Below are positions 25,173-36,690 of a stretch of DNA of 64,000 nucleotides, piece after piece. Position numbers and translations under genes: made by a program. The first letter of the stretch is position 1. Every line of letters begins with the position of its first letter. The notes beneath the pieces were generated by a model. The model ran no database searches. It was not told the DNA's origin and saw only the letters and a list, made by a program, of their open reading frames with translations. The stretch spans positions 20,749,427 to 20,813,426 of the forward strand of contig OU342809.1 of the NCBI GenBank assembly GCA_910591455.2, read 5' to 3'. This DNA comes from Pholis gunnellus. Its lineage: Eukaryota > Chordata > Actinopteri > Perciformes > Pholidae.

Positions 25173-28100
25173 CAAACACACACACACACAAACAACACAC
25201 ACACACACATTACAAACTGTTCGCTGCAAAAAGTGACTGCAGCATTTCCTCAGTTCCACAAAATGCAGCTAGCACAGGTAGTATAATTGCCATATTCTCT
25301 TGGCCATTGGATCAATCTATATACTGTACTTTAGTCCTTTTTTTTCAGGACTTGTCTCTGAAAACTGAAAATGTTTAAAGGACTAAACATCAAGTAACAA
25401 ACTCAGTTTGTTATGTTTAGGAATGTTTCGACATTTTGGGGAATCCACTTGTTACATTTTTTGTTGAGCACTAGATTAGAAGATTCATACAACTGTCATA
25501 TCTGTCAGCCTATTCTAAATATGAGCCTGTTAGCTTAGCTTAACACAAAGGCTGGAAAGAATGGGAAACAGCCAGCATCGTTCTGTCAAAGGAAAAAGAA
25601 TACAGCAAACGTGTGTTATTCACACAATGTTTTGCACAGATTAAACAACCAAGATATTATGTTTCTTTGTGAGGCGCTAGTAGGCAGATTTTGTATCATT
25701 TGCACAAAAACCGGATAGTTATTTCCCTTTTTTTCCCAGTCTTTATGCTAAGCTAAGCTAACCTGCTGTTGTAGATTTACAGTTACACAGTGAATATTCT
25801 CATCTAACGCTCTAACAAAGCGTATTTCCCAAACTGTCAAACTTCTGCTTTAAGACCTTGTGATGATTTTTCCATCAACCTTACATACAGTGTCCACTCT
25901 GAGAGCAAAGGTCTAATAATACCATGAATCTAGTTCACAGTTGAATGTGAGGATATAACACAATAGCCGGACTCGCCTCATTAGCCAAGATGTGATATAA
26001 GCAAAATGAAACTATAATCCAAACCTTCTGGGCATAAAAGTTATTACAAGCTGGCACTGTTTCAGGAGCCCCTGGTAATACGAACACATTAATCTGACAA
26101 TGTTATTATGTGACGGTGTAAAGCCAGTGCTCTGAAACAAATTGCTTCACGATGCTTGGTTTGTTGAGTTGAGGTTTATTGCCCAGAATTCTCAGATGAC
26201 AAACAGAAATTTGTGGTAATTTCAAGTATACCATAGAACGCGTCGAAAATGAGAAACGTAATTTAAAAAGAAATGCAAATTATTGTAACAAAAAAAATCA
26301 GAAATGCTGTAAAACATCCCGCAAGATCCCTGGATTCAGTTTGTGGTGACTGCCCACCCACATGTTAAGTGGTGTTACATGTTTTTGAGGCCAACATCCT
26401 GCAGAAACAAAAAAACATCGCAATAGAACAATAAAACGCTTACACAGCAGTAGCAGGGTCCATCTCTCCAGTCACTTCTAGGCCATAGAAGCGCTGCATG
26501 TCGCTGATGGCTTTGGACAGAATCTGAGCCGACTGCATGGTGGACATCTGACCGCTCGCCTGAGACAGGTAGCCGAACTTACGAAGCCATGCCTGTGAGG
26601 ACAAAGCGAGGAGTCAGTTTTGCATAGTCTAGCATGGGAAAAGTTGCTTAACACATGCGTCTGTTTTCGTGTGTGCGTTGCATGGTGTATCAATACGTAT
26701 GACAGCTACAAACTGTTGTGCTAATCCACTGTCTAATGACTGGAGATAGCATCTGAGGAGTTAAAAGAAAAGAGAGAGAAGAGATAGAAACCAGATGGCT
26801 TCTATTAACATTACGACATTCCTGCTCTCTCATTCCTCTCGCCTTCTCCTGACTGACAGCCAAGATGAGGAGAGGAGACGAGAGGAAGAACTGGAAACAG
26901 GAGAACTAAAAGGACGATAATTGAGCAGTATGTCACTAATGTAGCACACAAGGTAAACACAAAACTCTGCATGTGTGTCCTTCAAATTATGGTAAAAGGC
27001 TGACACATGCTGGATTTACCCTCTTTGTTTCGTGTTTGCTGCCAGTGAGGTTGAGCGTGCAGAGCCACGTAGCCAGGGAAACAGGACGATGGCTCCAGGG
27101 GGGGAGAAACCTCTGTGAAGTTTTGAGTTTTGCCCTTTAAGAAGCCTCAAGAGCAGAGCTCAAAAACAACACTGCAGGCCCTCTCACACAGCTGGATCAT
27201 GGGACTCGCATGTTCATGCATGTACGGGATGAAGACAGGCCCAGAGCAAAACACACACACGCAACACACTAACCCATCATGCGTGCACACACAACAGAGA
27301 AAATCCTTGAGAGACCATTTCTGCATAGCATGACAAGTCTCAACCAATGTAACATTAGAGTGGACTTGTTCACATGCAGGAACATGAAAGAAGAGCAGCA
27401 AAAGGAAAATAGCTAAATAGGAAAATAGCTAAAAATCAATGTTGTGATCTCTATATTTATCCCAATATGGCAAATATAGAAAAATGACATGAATGAAATT
27501 GGTGATCACTAAAACAAACTGTGTTCCACCATTATGTATTGAAACTGAATAAGATTTTCACATGTCAATAATAAAAAAAAGACTTATTTTGTTATTTTGA
27601 CAATTTGCTCAGAATAATGGTAACTCCTCAATTAAGCATTTATCATCAGGGTATAAACACTTAATAACATACTATAATGTAATTGTAGGTAGATATAAGG
27701 ACTTTAAAAAATGTTTTTTATTAATGCAACAATCAAAACTTCTATCCATCTGTAACTGGTCTTAACAGTGTGTGAATGGTTGATAGCACAGTATTTAATA
27801 CAATTATATAATATTCACATGAACCGATCCTTACCGTGTGTTATAAAGCATTAATTAACTCTTTATACACATGTACATATATTCAAAGGCCAGTTTAAAC
27901 CTGTCTCATGAAGACATCCCTAACTCACAAGAGTGAAGACCAAGAATTCATATTGATAAACTATTAAGACATATTTTATATTCACCCGTATTACATTATA
28001 TTGTTGATCAATTATATGTTTATACCCCAGTGATGTAAACTTCATCCAAAAAGTAGCAATTTGTGAATACATTAACAAACAAAAGAAATGGAAATGTCCT

Positions 28101-28300
28101 TATTTCTGCTTAAAACTATGTTTCAGTGTGTTAAAAACAATGTATGTTGTTAAAACTCTGCTTATGAATTCTGCTCGCAAACATGTTTAAGCGTGAATTT
28201 CGTTAAATGTGACAAAAGTCAATCAACAATAATATTTAATTATTTTTCAACCCTACAGCTGAGTTTTAACTTGTACTACAATCACACTCCTATTACTAAT

Positions 28301-28384
<84 letters not shown>

Positions 28385-28818
28385 GTTGCTCTCTTTTCAT
28401 GTGTGTACCACATGTACTGTACTGTATTATTTGGAAAAAGGTCAAAAATGTCAAAGGACATCCCTACAGTGCAACAGTAGGGATGCTTTGAGGTTTTACC
28501 AAAACACACATGAAGATTTGCACTCATAACCTATGAAAAGCTACATTTATGTACTACATTGCAAACAGAATTTCCTCTATAGGAAACATGATGACATTTG
28601 TAGATTCATAAACTATTGACAAATACCAAAAAAGGAATATTTTGACCATCTACATGGAAAATGTGGTCTGTACCGTGACCCACAAGACAGCACTGTACCT
28701 CAGCACTGAAGCCTTCTTCCTCCGGGACATCCGCCGCTGTGCTGCACAGGGTCAGGGAGAACAAGGACGACAGTGCGATGATCTGAGTCCAGGCTTGTTT
28801 GGATGCCATCTTCTTCAT
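17270..28818 (-). CDS. mmp15: Membrane-type matrix metalloproteinase 15 (MT2-MMP), complete
   Basis: A type I transmembrane zinc endopeptidase that cleaves pericellular matrix and activates proMMP2. The ten coding exons are 28699-28818, 26444-26592, 25013-25135, 24601-24923, 23949-24110, 20908-21329, 20505-20643, 19079-19229, 18768-18883 and 17270-17745. Phases close to 726 aa against about 669 in human. It has a signal peptide at 1-29, a peptidoglycan-binding-like prodomain, the cysteine switch PRCGLPD, furin site RKKR, zinc motif HELGHALGLEH followed by the Met-turn region (NPSAIMAP), and an unusually long Pro-rich hinge. Four hemopexin blades follow from ICDGDFDTVTMLRGEMFVFK to DFMGC, then an acidic Asp/Glu/Lys/Pro stalk, a transmembrane helix (MVIVPLVLVLCILVLIYTIL) and the MT-MMP tail CKRSLQDWV. 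Hemopexin blades, hinge position and tail fit MMP15 better than MMP14 or MMP16. I chose the ATG at 28816-28818; 28807-28809 is an alternative three codons in. Fish may carry a and b copies; I cannot tell which this is. Confidence 0.95.
17940..18130 (+). repeat. Partial copy of a common percomorph MITE-like repeat
   Basis: It contains agccaggctagccgtttccc, ccagtctttatgctaag and gtacagacatgagagtgata, followed by a Leu-like 'tctaactcttggcaagaaag' end. The 3' half resembles the repeat at about 25410-25855, and I recognise it as an abundant teleost family with near-palindromic ends. It lies in an mmp15 intron. Confidence 0.55.
22067..22308. mobile_element. Short hAT-like non-autonomous element with target duplication
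   Basis: The element has inverted ends (GAGGGCTGCCCC at left, rc of GAGGACAGCCCTAG at right) and direct flanking copies of taaacag at 22060-22066 and 22309-22315. The inside includes repeated 'agtcgac/agttgac' phrases of a familiar fish repeat. It is about 240 bases long with no coding capacity, inserted in the mmp15 intron between the exons at 23949 and 21329. Confidence 0.55.
23414..23491. repeat. (CA)n microsatellite
   Basis: An uninterrupted CA run of about 78 bases in an mmp15 intron, which accounts for a poly-Cys/Val frame on the minus strand. Confidence 0.98.
25138..25208. repeat. (CA)n microsatellite abutting an mmp15 acceptor
   Basis: An interrupted CA run (with CAAA and CAAACA variants) directly upstream, on the minus strand, of the acceptor of the exon at 25013-25135 that encodes the cysteine switch. 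The minus-strand GT repeat replaces the usual polypyrimidine tract. Confidence 0.95.
25410..25855. repeat. Common percomorph MITE-like repeat, near full length
   Basis: The block begins near 'ttcgacattttggggaatcc' and ends near 'gcgtatttcccaaactgtca', giving imperfect inverted ends. Inside are 'ttagcttagcttaacacaaa', 'ggaaacagccagcatc' and 'ccagtctttatgctaagc'. I recognise it as an abundant non-coding element of percomorph fish. It lies in an mmp15 intron. Confidence 0.6.
28301..28382. repeat. (GATA)n tetranucleotide microsatellite
   Basis: About twenty uninterrupted TAGA units in the first mmp15 intron. It accounts for a Ser-Ile-Tyr-Leu repeat frame on the minus strand. Confidence 0.98.
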
Positions 28819-28830
28819 GATGTGCTGCCT

Positions 28831-28855
28831 GTTGTTGTTGTTGTTGTTGTTGTTG
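28831..28855. repeat. (TTG)n run in the mmp15 5' leader
   Basis: On the minus strand this is a run of AAC/ACA triplets 13 bases upstream of the chosen ATG. It is in frame with the ORF and would read poly-Asn if translation began further upstream. I treat it as 5' UTR because the signal peptide starts at 28818. Confidence 0.85.
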
Positions 28856-29082
28856 CGGAGTGATGACAGAAAACAGCCAAACAACTTCCTCCAGCTGGCA
28901 GGAATACAGGACAAAGTGTTGCGGGACTTCTTCTCTTCTGCTGCTCTCACATTTAAATCACAAACCTCCGCAACAAGTGGGCTATCTGCTCGTTTCTGGG
29001 GTTCGCTCAACTGAAAAAAAATATGTTGCGCAAAGAAAGGTGCATTTACAAACCCTCGGAAAAGAAAAAAAACATAGATCAA

Positions 29083-30329
29083 GATGATACTAATCCGTTC
29101 CCGGTTGAGGGCAGTCCGGTTTGTCCTGGGCCAGCAGCCTCATGGCTCATTCTAGTGTTCATGCCGCAGATCCTCTCGTGCAAACAGCTCAAACTGTAGC
29201 CGGCGGGCACATAAACTAGACCTTGCCCCTTTCCCACGTCCACAATGGCTGATCGGCAGCACAACAAGAAGTCTCCTGACACTTTGTGCAAACACGGGCT
29301 CCGCAGTTAGCAAAAACGAAAAGTGACTGTTAAGTGAAGCGGTTTCTGAACTTGCTGCCAAATGTTGCGCACGACAAAAGAAAAAAGGAAAAAATCGGAA
29401 CTCAGTGCCAGCGATCAAATTTCACCTCCACTGTTTGGCACCAACAAACGTCCTCGACTTTTATCTCGGAGCGGAAACGCGTTGTGTAAATATTATTGAG
29501 ACCGCCATCTAACAGCTGTGTGGTAGTCTATCTGATACAAGATCTGTAGCGGTCTCAAGTGAAGAGAGGGCCCTCCTCCTTCTCCGTCCTAACGCACCAG
29601 ACCCACATCACACGGTCACTGGGACATCTGCTGTCGTTACAGGAAACTACAGGCTGGTCCACACGAGACGAACACGGAATAAAAAGCAAGTTTGTTTTTA
29701 ATGTGTGGAGGCACTATACTTGAGTCAATGTATATGATATATGCTAAATAAACTATGGCATCATTAAGTTTGTGTTACAGTTGGCATTGTACTTACCTTT
29801 AAAAACGAGACATGTGTCACAGTGACATGTCAGATCAGATGGTGGCTCAGTTTAATTACGTCAGCTGAGGACAGTGAGGCAGAATGCACAATACGAGGCT
29901 ACCAGAGGTCCAAACCCTGTTTGGAGTGCTGTGTAATGAATTTGGGATGCTTTTAGGCTTGACTAATAGTTGGGGGGCGGTATATTAATTTGGGGTCCAT
30001 TATTACCTAATATTTAAGGTCATGTATATTCTTGCATATATTGTATGTATATTTGTGGTATTTAAAGGTTTTAAACGGCTATTGAACAGTTTTGTAAAAT
30101 AATTTTCAGATTTTAATGCAATTAATATTGATATTTAAGGTTATATTTTATTTAATTTATCTGTTTTTATTTATTTATTAAGGCTTTTTTTTATTTTGAG
30201 AGCACATGAGGACCACCATCAACTGTTAAAAGAACCCTTTTACTATAATACAAATATTTACACACACACACACAAACAAACTGGTTTCTTCTTCTCTCTA
30301 TACGAGTGCGGCAACAATCACCAGAAGCT
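29083..30329. other. Upstream flank of mmp15; no gene seen
   Basis: This should contain the mmp15 promoter and first-exon leader. The stretch to about 29650 is less AT-rich than the 1 kb that follows. No frame in it has splice or family support, and I identified no TATA box or transcription-factor site that I would defend. Confidence 0.4.
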
Positions 30330-30511
30330 CATTTATCATCCTGGCTGTCATCCAGGGAGAGGAAGTGGAGAAGGTGGACTCATTCAGGTACCTTGGGGTC
30401 CAAATCAATGCATAAGTGGACTGGACTTACAACACTGAAGCCCTCTTCTTGAAAGGACAGAGCAGACTGTTGTTCCTGAGGAGACTCGGATCCTTCAGTG
30501 AGAGCAACAGG
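30330..30511 (+). mobile_element. LINE reverse-transcriptase fragment, left part (interrupted)
   Basis: The plus strand reads GEEVEKVDSFRYLGVQINA, then a stop, VDWTYNTEALFLKGQSRLFFLRRLGSF with changes; this is the familiar tail of L2/CR1-like fish LINE reverse transcriptases (YLGV...W..NT....KGQSRL.FLRRL). It is non-functional. At 30511 it is broken by the hAT-like insertion, and its continuation starts at 37115 with the same gcaacagg. Confidence 0.8.
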
Positions 30512-31765
30512 CAGAGATGGGCAGTATTTCTATTACTTGTAATTGAAATACGTATTTCAATTACTTTTGAGTATTTTGTAATTTGTATTTGATAGGGCCG
30601 ATTAAAAATCTAACGTAATTTGTAACAAAATACTTTAGATTGGAGTAATTTTGTATTTAAAATACTCAAAATACTTTCTCCATGAATCAAAAAACAGTTC
30701 ACGAGTTCAGTCTTCAGATCTTCAAGTTCAACGGATTGTCTGTCAAGTTAATTATTGTATCTGAGTGTGACAGATGTCAACTAGCTTGATGTATAATGTA
30801 TGTCTGGGTCTGGCTACATAGCCTATTGTATATACATGGTGAATATCAAGCTAGCGATCGATGCTAACATGCTAGCGATCGATGCTAATATGCTAATGAC
30901 GCTAGCATGCTGTCTAGGCTAGTGCATAGCCAGTGTTTAGCAAGTTAACTTATCAGTCGAGTAGCTAGCTATTTAAGCAAAGCAACTTCACGTGGAGAAT
31001 CTCCAGAAACTGAGCAGAGTGGATCTGCTTCTGTGTTGAAGGCATAATGATATGAAATGTTCTTATTGTAGAACATATGATGTGTCTACTGAACTAATCT
31101 ACATCAAATTATTTTTATTAAACATGTTTCTTTTTGTTAACTTGTTTAGAACTTTTCTTCTTTTAGTATACAAGTGTTCATGACAATAAAATCTTAAACT
31201 GCCTTTAAATATTAGTCTTGGCCAACTAAAGTCCAAAGAACCTGAAATGTACCTGAACCTGATATTTCTTTAAATGTGCCTGCTGGCAGTAGGCTTAATG
31301 GAATGCATCATCCAATGAGATCTTATAGCGAAAATTATTATCTCAACTCTTTCAGAATAAGTAGATAAAAACAAGCCCAAAGAGTATCTAACTGATACGA
31401 ATTAATATGAGGATATATGTACTGTATGCGCTTATGTATCATGTACTATATATATGTGTATATACAACTAGGAGTTTGAATGTGCGTGTGCAAATCTGTG
31501 TATGGGCATATCAGTATATGTATTATTCATAATCAGTAATTCAATCAATTGAAGCAGTGAAAATAAATTGTGTGTGATTCTCTCTATTCTTATCATGAGT
31601 CCACCTTAATCATTTTCTACAATAATGATATGCTATGGTGTACTAATAATACTGTCATATAATTATGAGTGCTTTCAACCATCATGTAGTTGCAACCCAG
31701 CTATCAAGAGGACATGGGAGCGAGTAAAAACTAAGCACTAAAACATTATTCAGAATGGTGAGTCA

Positions 31766-32991
31766 ATATGAAGGCAAATCACTGTCAAATGAGATCCATG
31801 CGCGCGCGAAAATCAAACAGCCGCGCTGTTACTTTGACGAGCGCTTTTATATCACTCAGCGAGCAAAAGTCCGTCTCGCGCGAGCGAAAGTCGCTCGCGA
31901 AGTTTAAACCTGCTCGCTCGTGAGTCTTTTTCCTGCTCGCTCGCGAGTAGTTTTTCTTTTTGACAGTAAGTGGGTGGACCCAGTCTCCCTTGTATCTCTA
32001 CATATAATTGGTTACAAACCTCGTCTTTGGATAAACCGGATATCACTCTGACTTTTCAGATTGCACTACAGGTCAGGGGCAAATAATGTACATTTTACTG
32101 CACGGGTACTTTTACTTTCTGCACATAAAGTACATTTTGCTGATAATAACATACTTGACTAAGGTTTTGATTGCAGGTATTTTACTCGTAGTGGATTATT
32201 GTTTCATCAGTATGTTATTAGTACGTTTACTGCAGTGAGGATCTGAATACTTTTTCATCCACTAATTACTTGTCAGTGATTTAAGTTGGGCAAACAGTTA
32301 ATATACAAATAGTGGTCCCTAATCTCGGCTCCAGATCCTTGAGCGGGTCCAAATTGTTGCTCATATTATATCTCTTAACTTCTGTAAACACAACAGTATG
32401 ATTAAATATGATCATCATGTTTTAATCAATTAAGATCAAAAAGTGTCTTTGAGCTGTTTGTCACAAGAGGTTTGACTATCAAACACACATTGTCTGTAAT
32501 AGAATGATGGAGTGAATTTAAACCAATCTGAGCAACTTGACTTTAACACATTTTGTATTATTGTATTTAATAACGCGATTAAATTGAATTGAAAACCACC
32601 TCTATCAGACCTAGCATCTGCGTCAGAGTGATATCCGGTTTATCCAAAGACGAGGATTTTAACCAATTATATGTAGAGATACAAGTGAGACTGGGTCCGC
32701 CCACTTACTGTCAAAAAGAAAAACTACTCACGAGCGAGCAGGAAAAAGACTCGCGAGCAAGCAGATTAAAGTTTCGCGAGCGAGCAGGTTTAAACTTCGC
32801 GAGCAGGTTTAAACTTCGCGAGCGACTTTCGCTCGTGCGAGAGTGAATTTTGCTCGCGCGAGACAGACTTTTGCTCGCGGAGTGATATAAAAGTGCTCGT
32901 CAAAGTAAAATACGCTCGCGGCTGTTTGATTTTCGCGTGCGTATGGATCTCATTTGCGCTCTCGGATTTTGACAGTGATTTGCCTTCATAT
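31766..32991. mobile_element. Element with long inverted arms built of GCTCGCGAG-type subrepeats
   Basis: Left arm 31766-32052 and right arm 32622-32991 are inverted copies: both begin atatgaaggcaaatcactgt and end at ggatatcactctgac. Each arm carries many short near-palindromic units (gctcgcgag, gagcgagcagg, gtttaaac-containing pieces), more of them on the right. The central 570 bases include a fragment of the teleost 'tacttt' repeat (about 32060-32285). It looks like a foldback/MITE-type DNA element inside the larger hAT-like insertion. Short frames inside the arms are mirror images of each other and are not genes. Confidence 0.8.
32060..32285 (+). repeat. Fragment of teleost 'tacttt' repeat inside the foldback loop
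   Basis: Contains acgggtacttttactttctg, aagtacattttgctgataat and gaggatctgaatactttttc, matching the family seen at about 3040-3390. Here it occupies part of the loop between the inverted arms. Confidence 0.55.
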
Positions 32992-33455
32992 GCGGCGTGT
33001 GGTGTTAAATGTATGGCTTGAGAAGGTCTTGTAAATAAATGATTCAGTGTCGGCAGAATCGATAGCGCTCGTACAGGAAGTCATCGTGATGTGATAACGG
33101 ATCTTGGCGATCTCGAAGAACTCTCTCCCTATAAAACGCTAATCTAACTAATATCGCTTCCTCTTCGATGGGATCTCTGAGGAAGGGAGCTGACACTTTT
33201 TCCGGGGGAGTGGCAGCTTATCCAGCTCAAGCCTGCGCTGGAGCAGGTTCAAGCATATGGATGTGTTGCTATGGTGATTTTGCCAAACTTGCTTCAAGGA
33301 ACCGAAAAGCCTGATTTATGTAATCTCATCCTGAAAATGATCCTGCTAACTCAGTTAGCCACGTACGAGGAACGGGGCCCAGGGCAGGATCCCACACTGA
33401 TCCTCTTAACATTAATAACAAAGTTAATTTGATGTCAAAATGAAATAAATACGTG

Positions 33456-33533
33456 AACAATGTGACTACATCCTGTATGGGTCACATTCTTCTGCAGAAG
33501 AATGTGACCCATACAGGATGTAGTCACATTGTT
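33456..33533. repeat. Perfect 78-base palindrome
   Basis: The sequence is its own reverse complement from 33456 to 33533, centred on CTGCAG between 33494 and 33495; the left arm starts aacaatgtgactacatcctg. The match stops at 33455/33534. There is no spacer, so it could extrude as a cruciform or fold as a perfect RNA hairpin. It explains two mirror-image open frames here. Confidence 0.97.
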
Positions 33534-33575
33534 ATCCCAGAACAACCCTATCCCAAGAATCCTAAGAATAACCCT

Positions 33576-33607
33576 ATCCCAGAAGATCCCATGGGATCTT
33601 CTGGGAT
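33576..33607. repeat. Perfect 32-base palindrome with flanking short repeats
   Basis: The palindrome is centred on CCATGG between 33591 and 33592, with arms atcccagaagatccca. It is preceded by repeats of 'aaccctatccca' at about 33541-33580, which share the 'atcccag' end. It lies 42 bases from the 78-base palindrome. Confidence 0.95.
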
Positions 33608-34444
33608 CACCCCAAATATGAATACAAAGCACATCACATGTATTTTACAGCATCCAAAATATGCTTTCCAGGTCAGATCAGAGTTGAATCACTGAATCCA
33701 TGGAAATATTATAATGCATGTTTGATTCCTATATTTAAAAATGTTTGAAAATTATCATCCCACAAATATGAGTTGCTGTCAAGTGCACCTTTAAAATTTT
33801 AAAGTGATATTCAGAGATTATTGTTATTGGATTGTTATTGATTGTTATTAGGGTGGATATGTATAGATATGTTAATTTATTATAATCTTCTAATAAATGA
33901 AGTATATTAAGGGGTGAAGGGGTCAGTTTGTGTTTTCTTCAGGATTTAGTTTGGTTCATTTAAAATGATCAAGATTAAATAACATTTACAATGCACCGCC
34001 AGTAAACAACATTTTCCTTTATAATGTATCAAATCAGGAGTCGGTTGTTTTAAAACAGTTATGTGAATAGCTCTGAAATGTAATAGTGTAGTTAGTTATG
34101 TTAGCAGGTTGTAATGAAGTTATTTTTAAACCTTTGTTCTAATTCTAACTGATGTAAAAAGAATGACTGAAAATACAGGTGGATGGACCATAATAAAACC
34201 AACAATAACAACTTAAAGTTAAAAGGAATTTTATTCACAATGTAATACAGTTCAACAGAACATGTAACAATATGTTAGAAAATGAACAAGTACATTCAGC
34301 ATTTCACATCATAATACCGCGGGCACCACTCCGCCGTCAGCAAATGTCATGGAAACGACGTGTATAGTAAAGTATGCTCATCTATTTTAATGTTGAAATG
34401 TTTACATTATTGTAAATTATGACGTGAAATGCAGAGCCGACAAA

Positions 34445-34601
34445 CTCCGCTCCGCCGAGTCTCCAAGTTCAGATGCAAAGTGACAATCTGAGGTCCGCTG
34501 ACCTTTTATAGTGCCGTGGTGTTGTCGTTTCCATTACATTTACTGAGGCGCGTCCATTGTCATACACCCCATAGCAACAGAGACTGTTTTTATTTAAAAA
34601 T
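34445..34601. repeat. Direct repeat, left copy (about 157 bases)
   Basis: Starts ctccgctccgccgagtctcc and ends with tttttatttaaaaat. It matches 36671-36836 with small indels and base changes. The 2.1 kb between the copies holds a LINE fragment and the GC-rich minisatellite. Confidence 0.9.
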
Positions 34602-34629
34602 CTCATATTTGTTAATATATATATACATA

Positions 34630-35700
34630 TATCAAGGTTCAAGATCAAGGTTCAAGGTTCTTTATTTGCCATTTGCACATAGACCAACAGTCCAGGTACA
34701 TTGGAATTATTTGTGCAGAGCTCTCTGGGTCAACATTAGAAGATAGTGAAGATAAAAGTAAGGATAAAAACACTTTATAAATAGAAGAAGGATATACAAG
34801 TATAAAAACACTATACATAATAAATAACGTAATATGGAGAATGAGTACCTGTGTATGGGAATATTGCACATTTTGAGAGGTGGAAGAAGGTTATGGGATA
34901 TTGCACAGATAAGAATATTGCACCTTTTCATAGATAATAATATTGCACATGTTAGGTGAGGTGAAGTAAAGTGGATTATTGTTTTACACATGTTTCAGCC
35001 TTTTTATTTTGCCATCATTCTGACTGTGGCAGGGAAGAAGCTGTTGAAAAAACGTGTTCTGTGGGTGATGATGCTGTCCGCTCTGCTGTGCCTCAAGTTA
35101 TAGGTGCAGTGTTTGTGTCTGAGCAGAGAGTGAGCTGGGTGGAGTGATCTCTCTGATGATTCCCTCTGCTCTTTTCCGGCAGCGCTGCCCATACATTGAG
35201 TCCATGGAAGGAAGTGTTGTCCCTATGATTCTCGCCGCTGTCTTTATGACTCTTTGCAGAGCCTTCCTCTCTGCCTGTGTGGTGTTGCCATACCAGACAG
35301 TGATGCCTGTGGTGAGGGTGCTCTCTACCAGTCCTCTGTAGGCCTGGGTGAGAGGGCGACGGCTCAGACCAGCTTTCCTGAGCAGCCTGATGAAATAAAG
35401 CCTTTTCTGGGCTTTCTTTACTGTGGCTGTGGTGTTAGGAGTCCAGCTCAGGTCCGAAGTAACCTGCATTCCCAAGAATCTGTAGCCGTCGGTCCTCTCC
35501 ACCTCGGTCCCCTTGATGATAAGAGGCTGTAGAGGGGGAGGATTCTTCCTGAAGTCTATTATTATTTCTTTGGTTTTGTCTGTGTTGAGGATGAGGTTGT
35601 TCTCTTCTCCGTAGACAAGAATGTTATTTACCAGGGTCCTGTAGCTACCCTGACTCGTCCCCTCTGTATATATATATATATATATTTGTGAGCTGTGGCC
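34630..35700 (-). mobile_element. Truncated LINE, reverse-transcriptase 3' part and 3' UTR
   Basis: The minus-strand frame from about 35690 to 35098 encodes the end of a CR1/L2-like reverse transcriptase (NLILNTDKTKEIIIDFRK, YRFLGMQVTSDLSW, QKRLYFIRLLRKAGL, VESTLTTGITVWYGN). Beyond it a 3' UTR with 'tattgcac' repeats runs to a terminal 'cttgaacctt' repeat near 34640. Endonuclease and most of the polymerase are missing, typical of 5' truncation. A (TA)n run at about 35665-35685 marks the truncated end. It is nested in the hAT-like insertion. Confidence 0.88.
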
Positions 35701-35794
35701 AGGTTTTAACACGTCAAGCACTTCTACATATCACAATTAGAAGAGCAATATACACTCTAAAAAGCACAACACAGCAAATGTAAACCATTCACCG

Positions 35795-36690
35795 TCAAGT
35801 CAAGGCTCCGCTCCGCCGTCAACTGCCGACAGGCTCCGCCCCGCCCCGTCCCGCTCCGCCCCACCCTGCCCCGCTCCGCCGTCAAGTGCAGACAGGCTCG
35901 ACGGGCTCCGCTCCGCCGTCTAGTCCGACAGGCATGCCGACAAGCTCCGCCGAGCCACAAGCTCCGCCTGGCACACAAGCTCCACCGAACCGACAGGCCT
36001 CTGCCAATGCCAACAAACTCCGCCGAATCCGACAAACTCCGCCGATGCCGACAGGCTCCTCCGATGCCGACAGGCTCCGCCAATGCCGACAAGCTCCACC
36101 GATCCGACAGTCTCAGGAGACTGTCGGATCGGCGGTGCTGCTCCGCCGAGGCTAACGCTCGGCGGAACCTGTCGGATTGGTGGAGCTGCTCCGCCGAGCA
36201 GGCTCGGCGGAGCCATGAAGGCAAAGCTCCCGGCGTCAAGGCTCAAGCGGCCGCCGTCTAGGCTCAAGGCTTCACCGTCGACACTCAGGCTCCAGCGTCA
36301 AGGCACAAGGCTTCGCATTCAAGGCTCAAGGCTCCGCTCCGCCGTCGAGTCAAGACTCCAGGCGATCCGCTCCGCCGTCAAGGCTCCAGGCGATCCGCTC
36401 CGCGGTCAAGGCTCCGCTCCGCTCCGCCGTCAAGGCTCCAGGCGATCCGCTCCGCGGTCAAGGCTCCGCTCCGCTCCGCAGTCAAGGCTCCAGGCGATCC
36501 GCTCCGCCGTCAAGGCTCCAGGCGATCCGCTCCGCGGTCAAGGCTCCGCTCCGCTCCGCCGCCAAGGCTCAAGGCTCCGCCGTCAAGACTCAAGGCTCCC
36601 CGGCGTCAAGGCACAAGGCTTCGCCGTCATGGCTCAAGGCTCGGCTCCGCCGCCAAGGCTCAAGGCTCCGCTCCGCTCCGCCGAGTCTCC
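35795..36690. repeat. GC-rich minisatellite (tccgctccgccgtcaaggc family)
   Basis: About 900 bases of short related units (gctccgccgtcaaggctcc, gccgacaggctccgcc). The right part has a higher-order unit of about 52 bases, aaggctccaggcgatccgct... then aaggctccgctccgctccgc, repeated several times. Long Arg/Ser/Ala-rich frames on both strands are by-products of the repeat. The minisatellite runs straight into the right direct repeat at 36671 through the shared ctccgctccgccgag word. Confidence 0.92.

Noticed and set aside
28606..29082. N-terminally extended mmp15 frame starting at 29082
   Set aside because: The extension includes a poly-Asn stretch from the (AAC)n repeat and would bury the signal peptide; the start at 28818 gives a normal signal peptide.
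30840..30920. Short repeats of gctagcgatcgatgctaa that might be operators or binding sites
   Set aside because: Only two or three imperfect copies inside a transposable element; no supporting context.
31852..32846. Mirror-image 64-85 aa frames sharing SGLSKDE...QLYVEIQ
   Set aside because: They are the two arms of the foldback element read on opposite strands, not a gene pair.
33435..33695. Two overlapping frames sharing NNVTTSCMGHILLQKNVTHT
   Set aside because: They are produced by the perfect palindrome, which reads the same on both strands.
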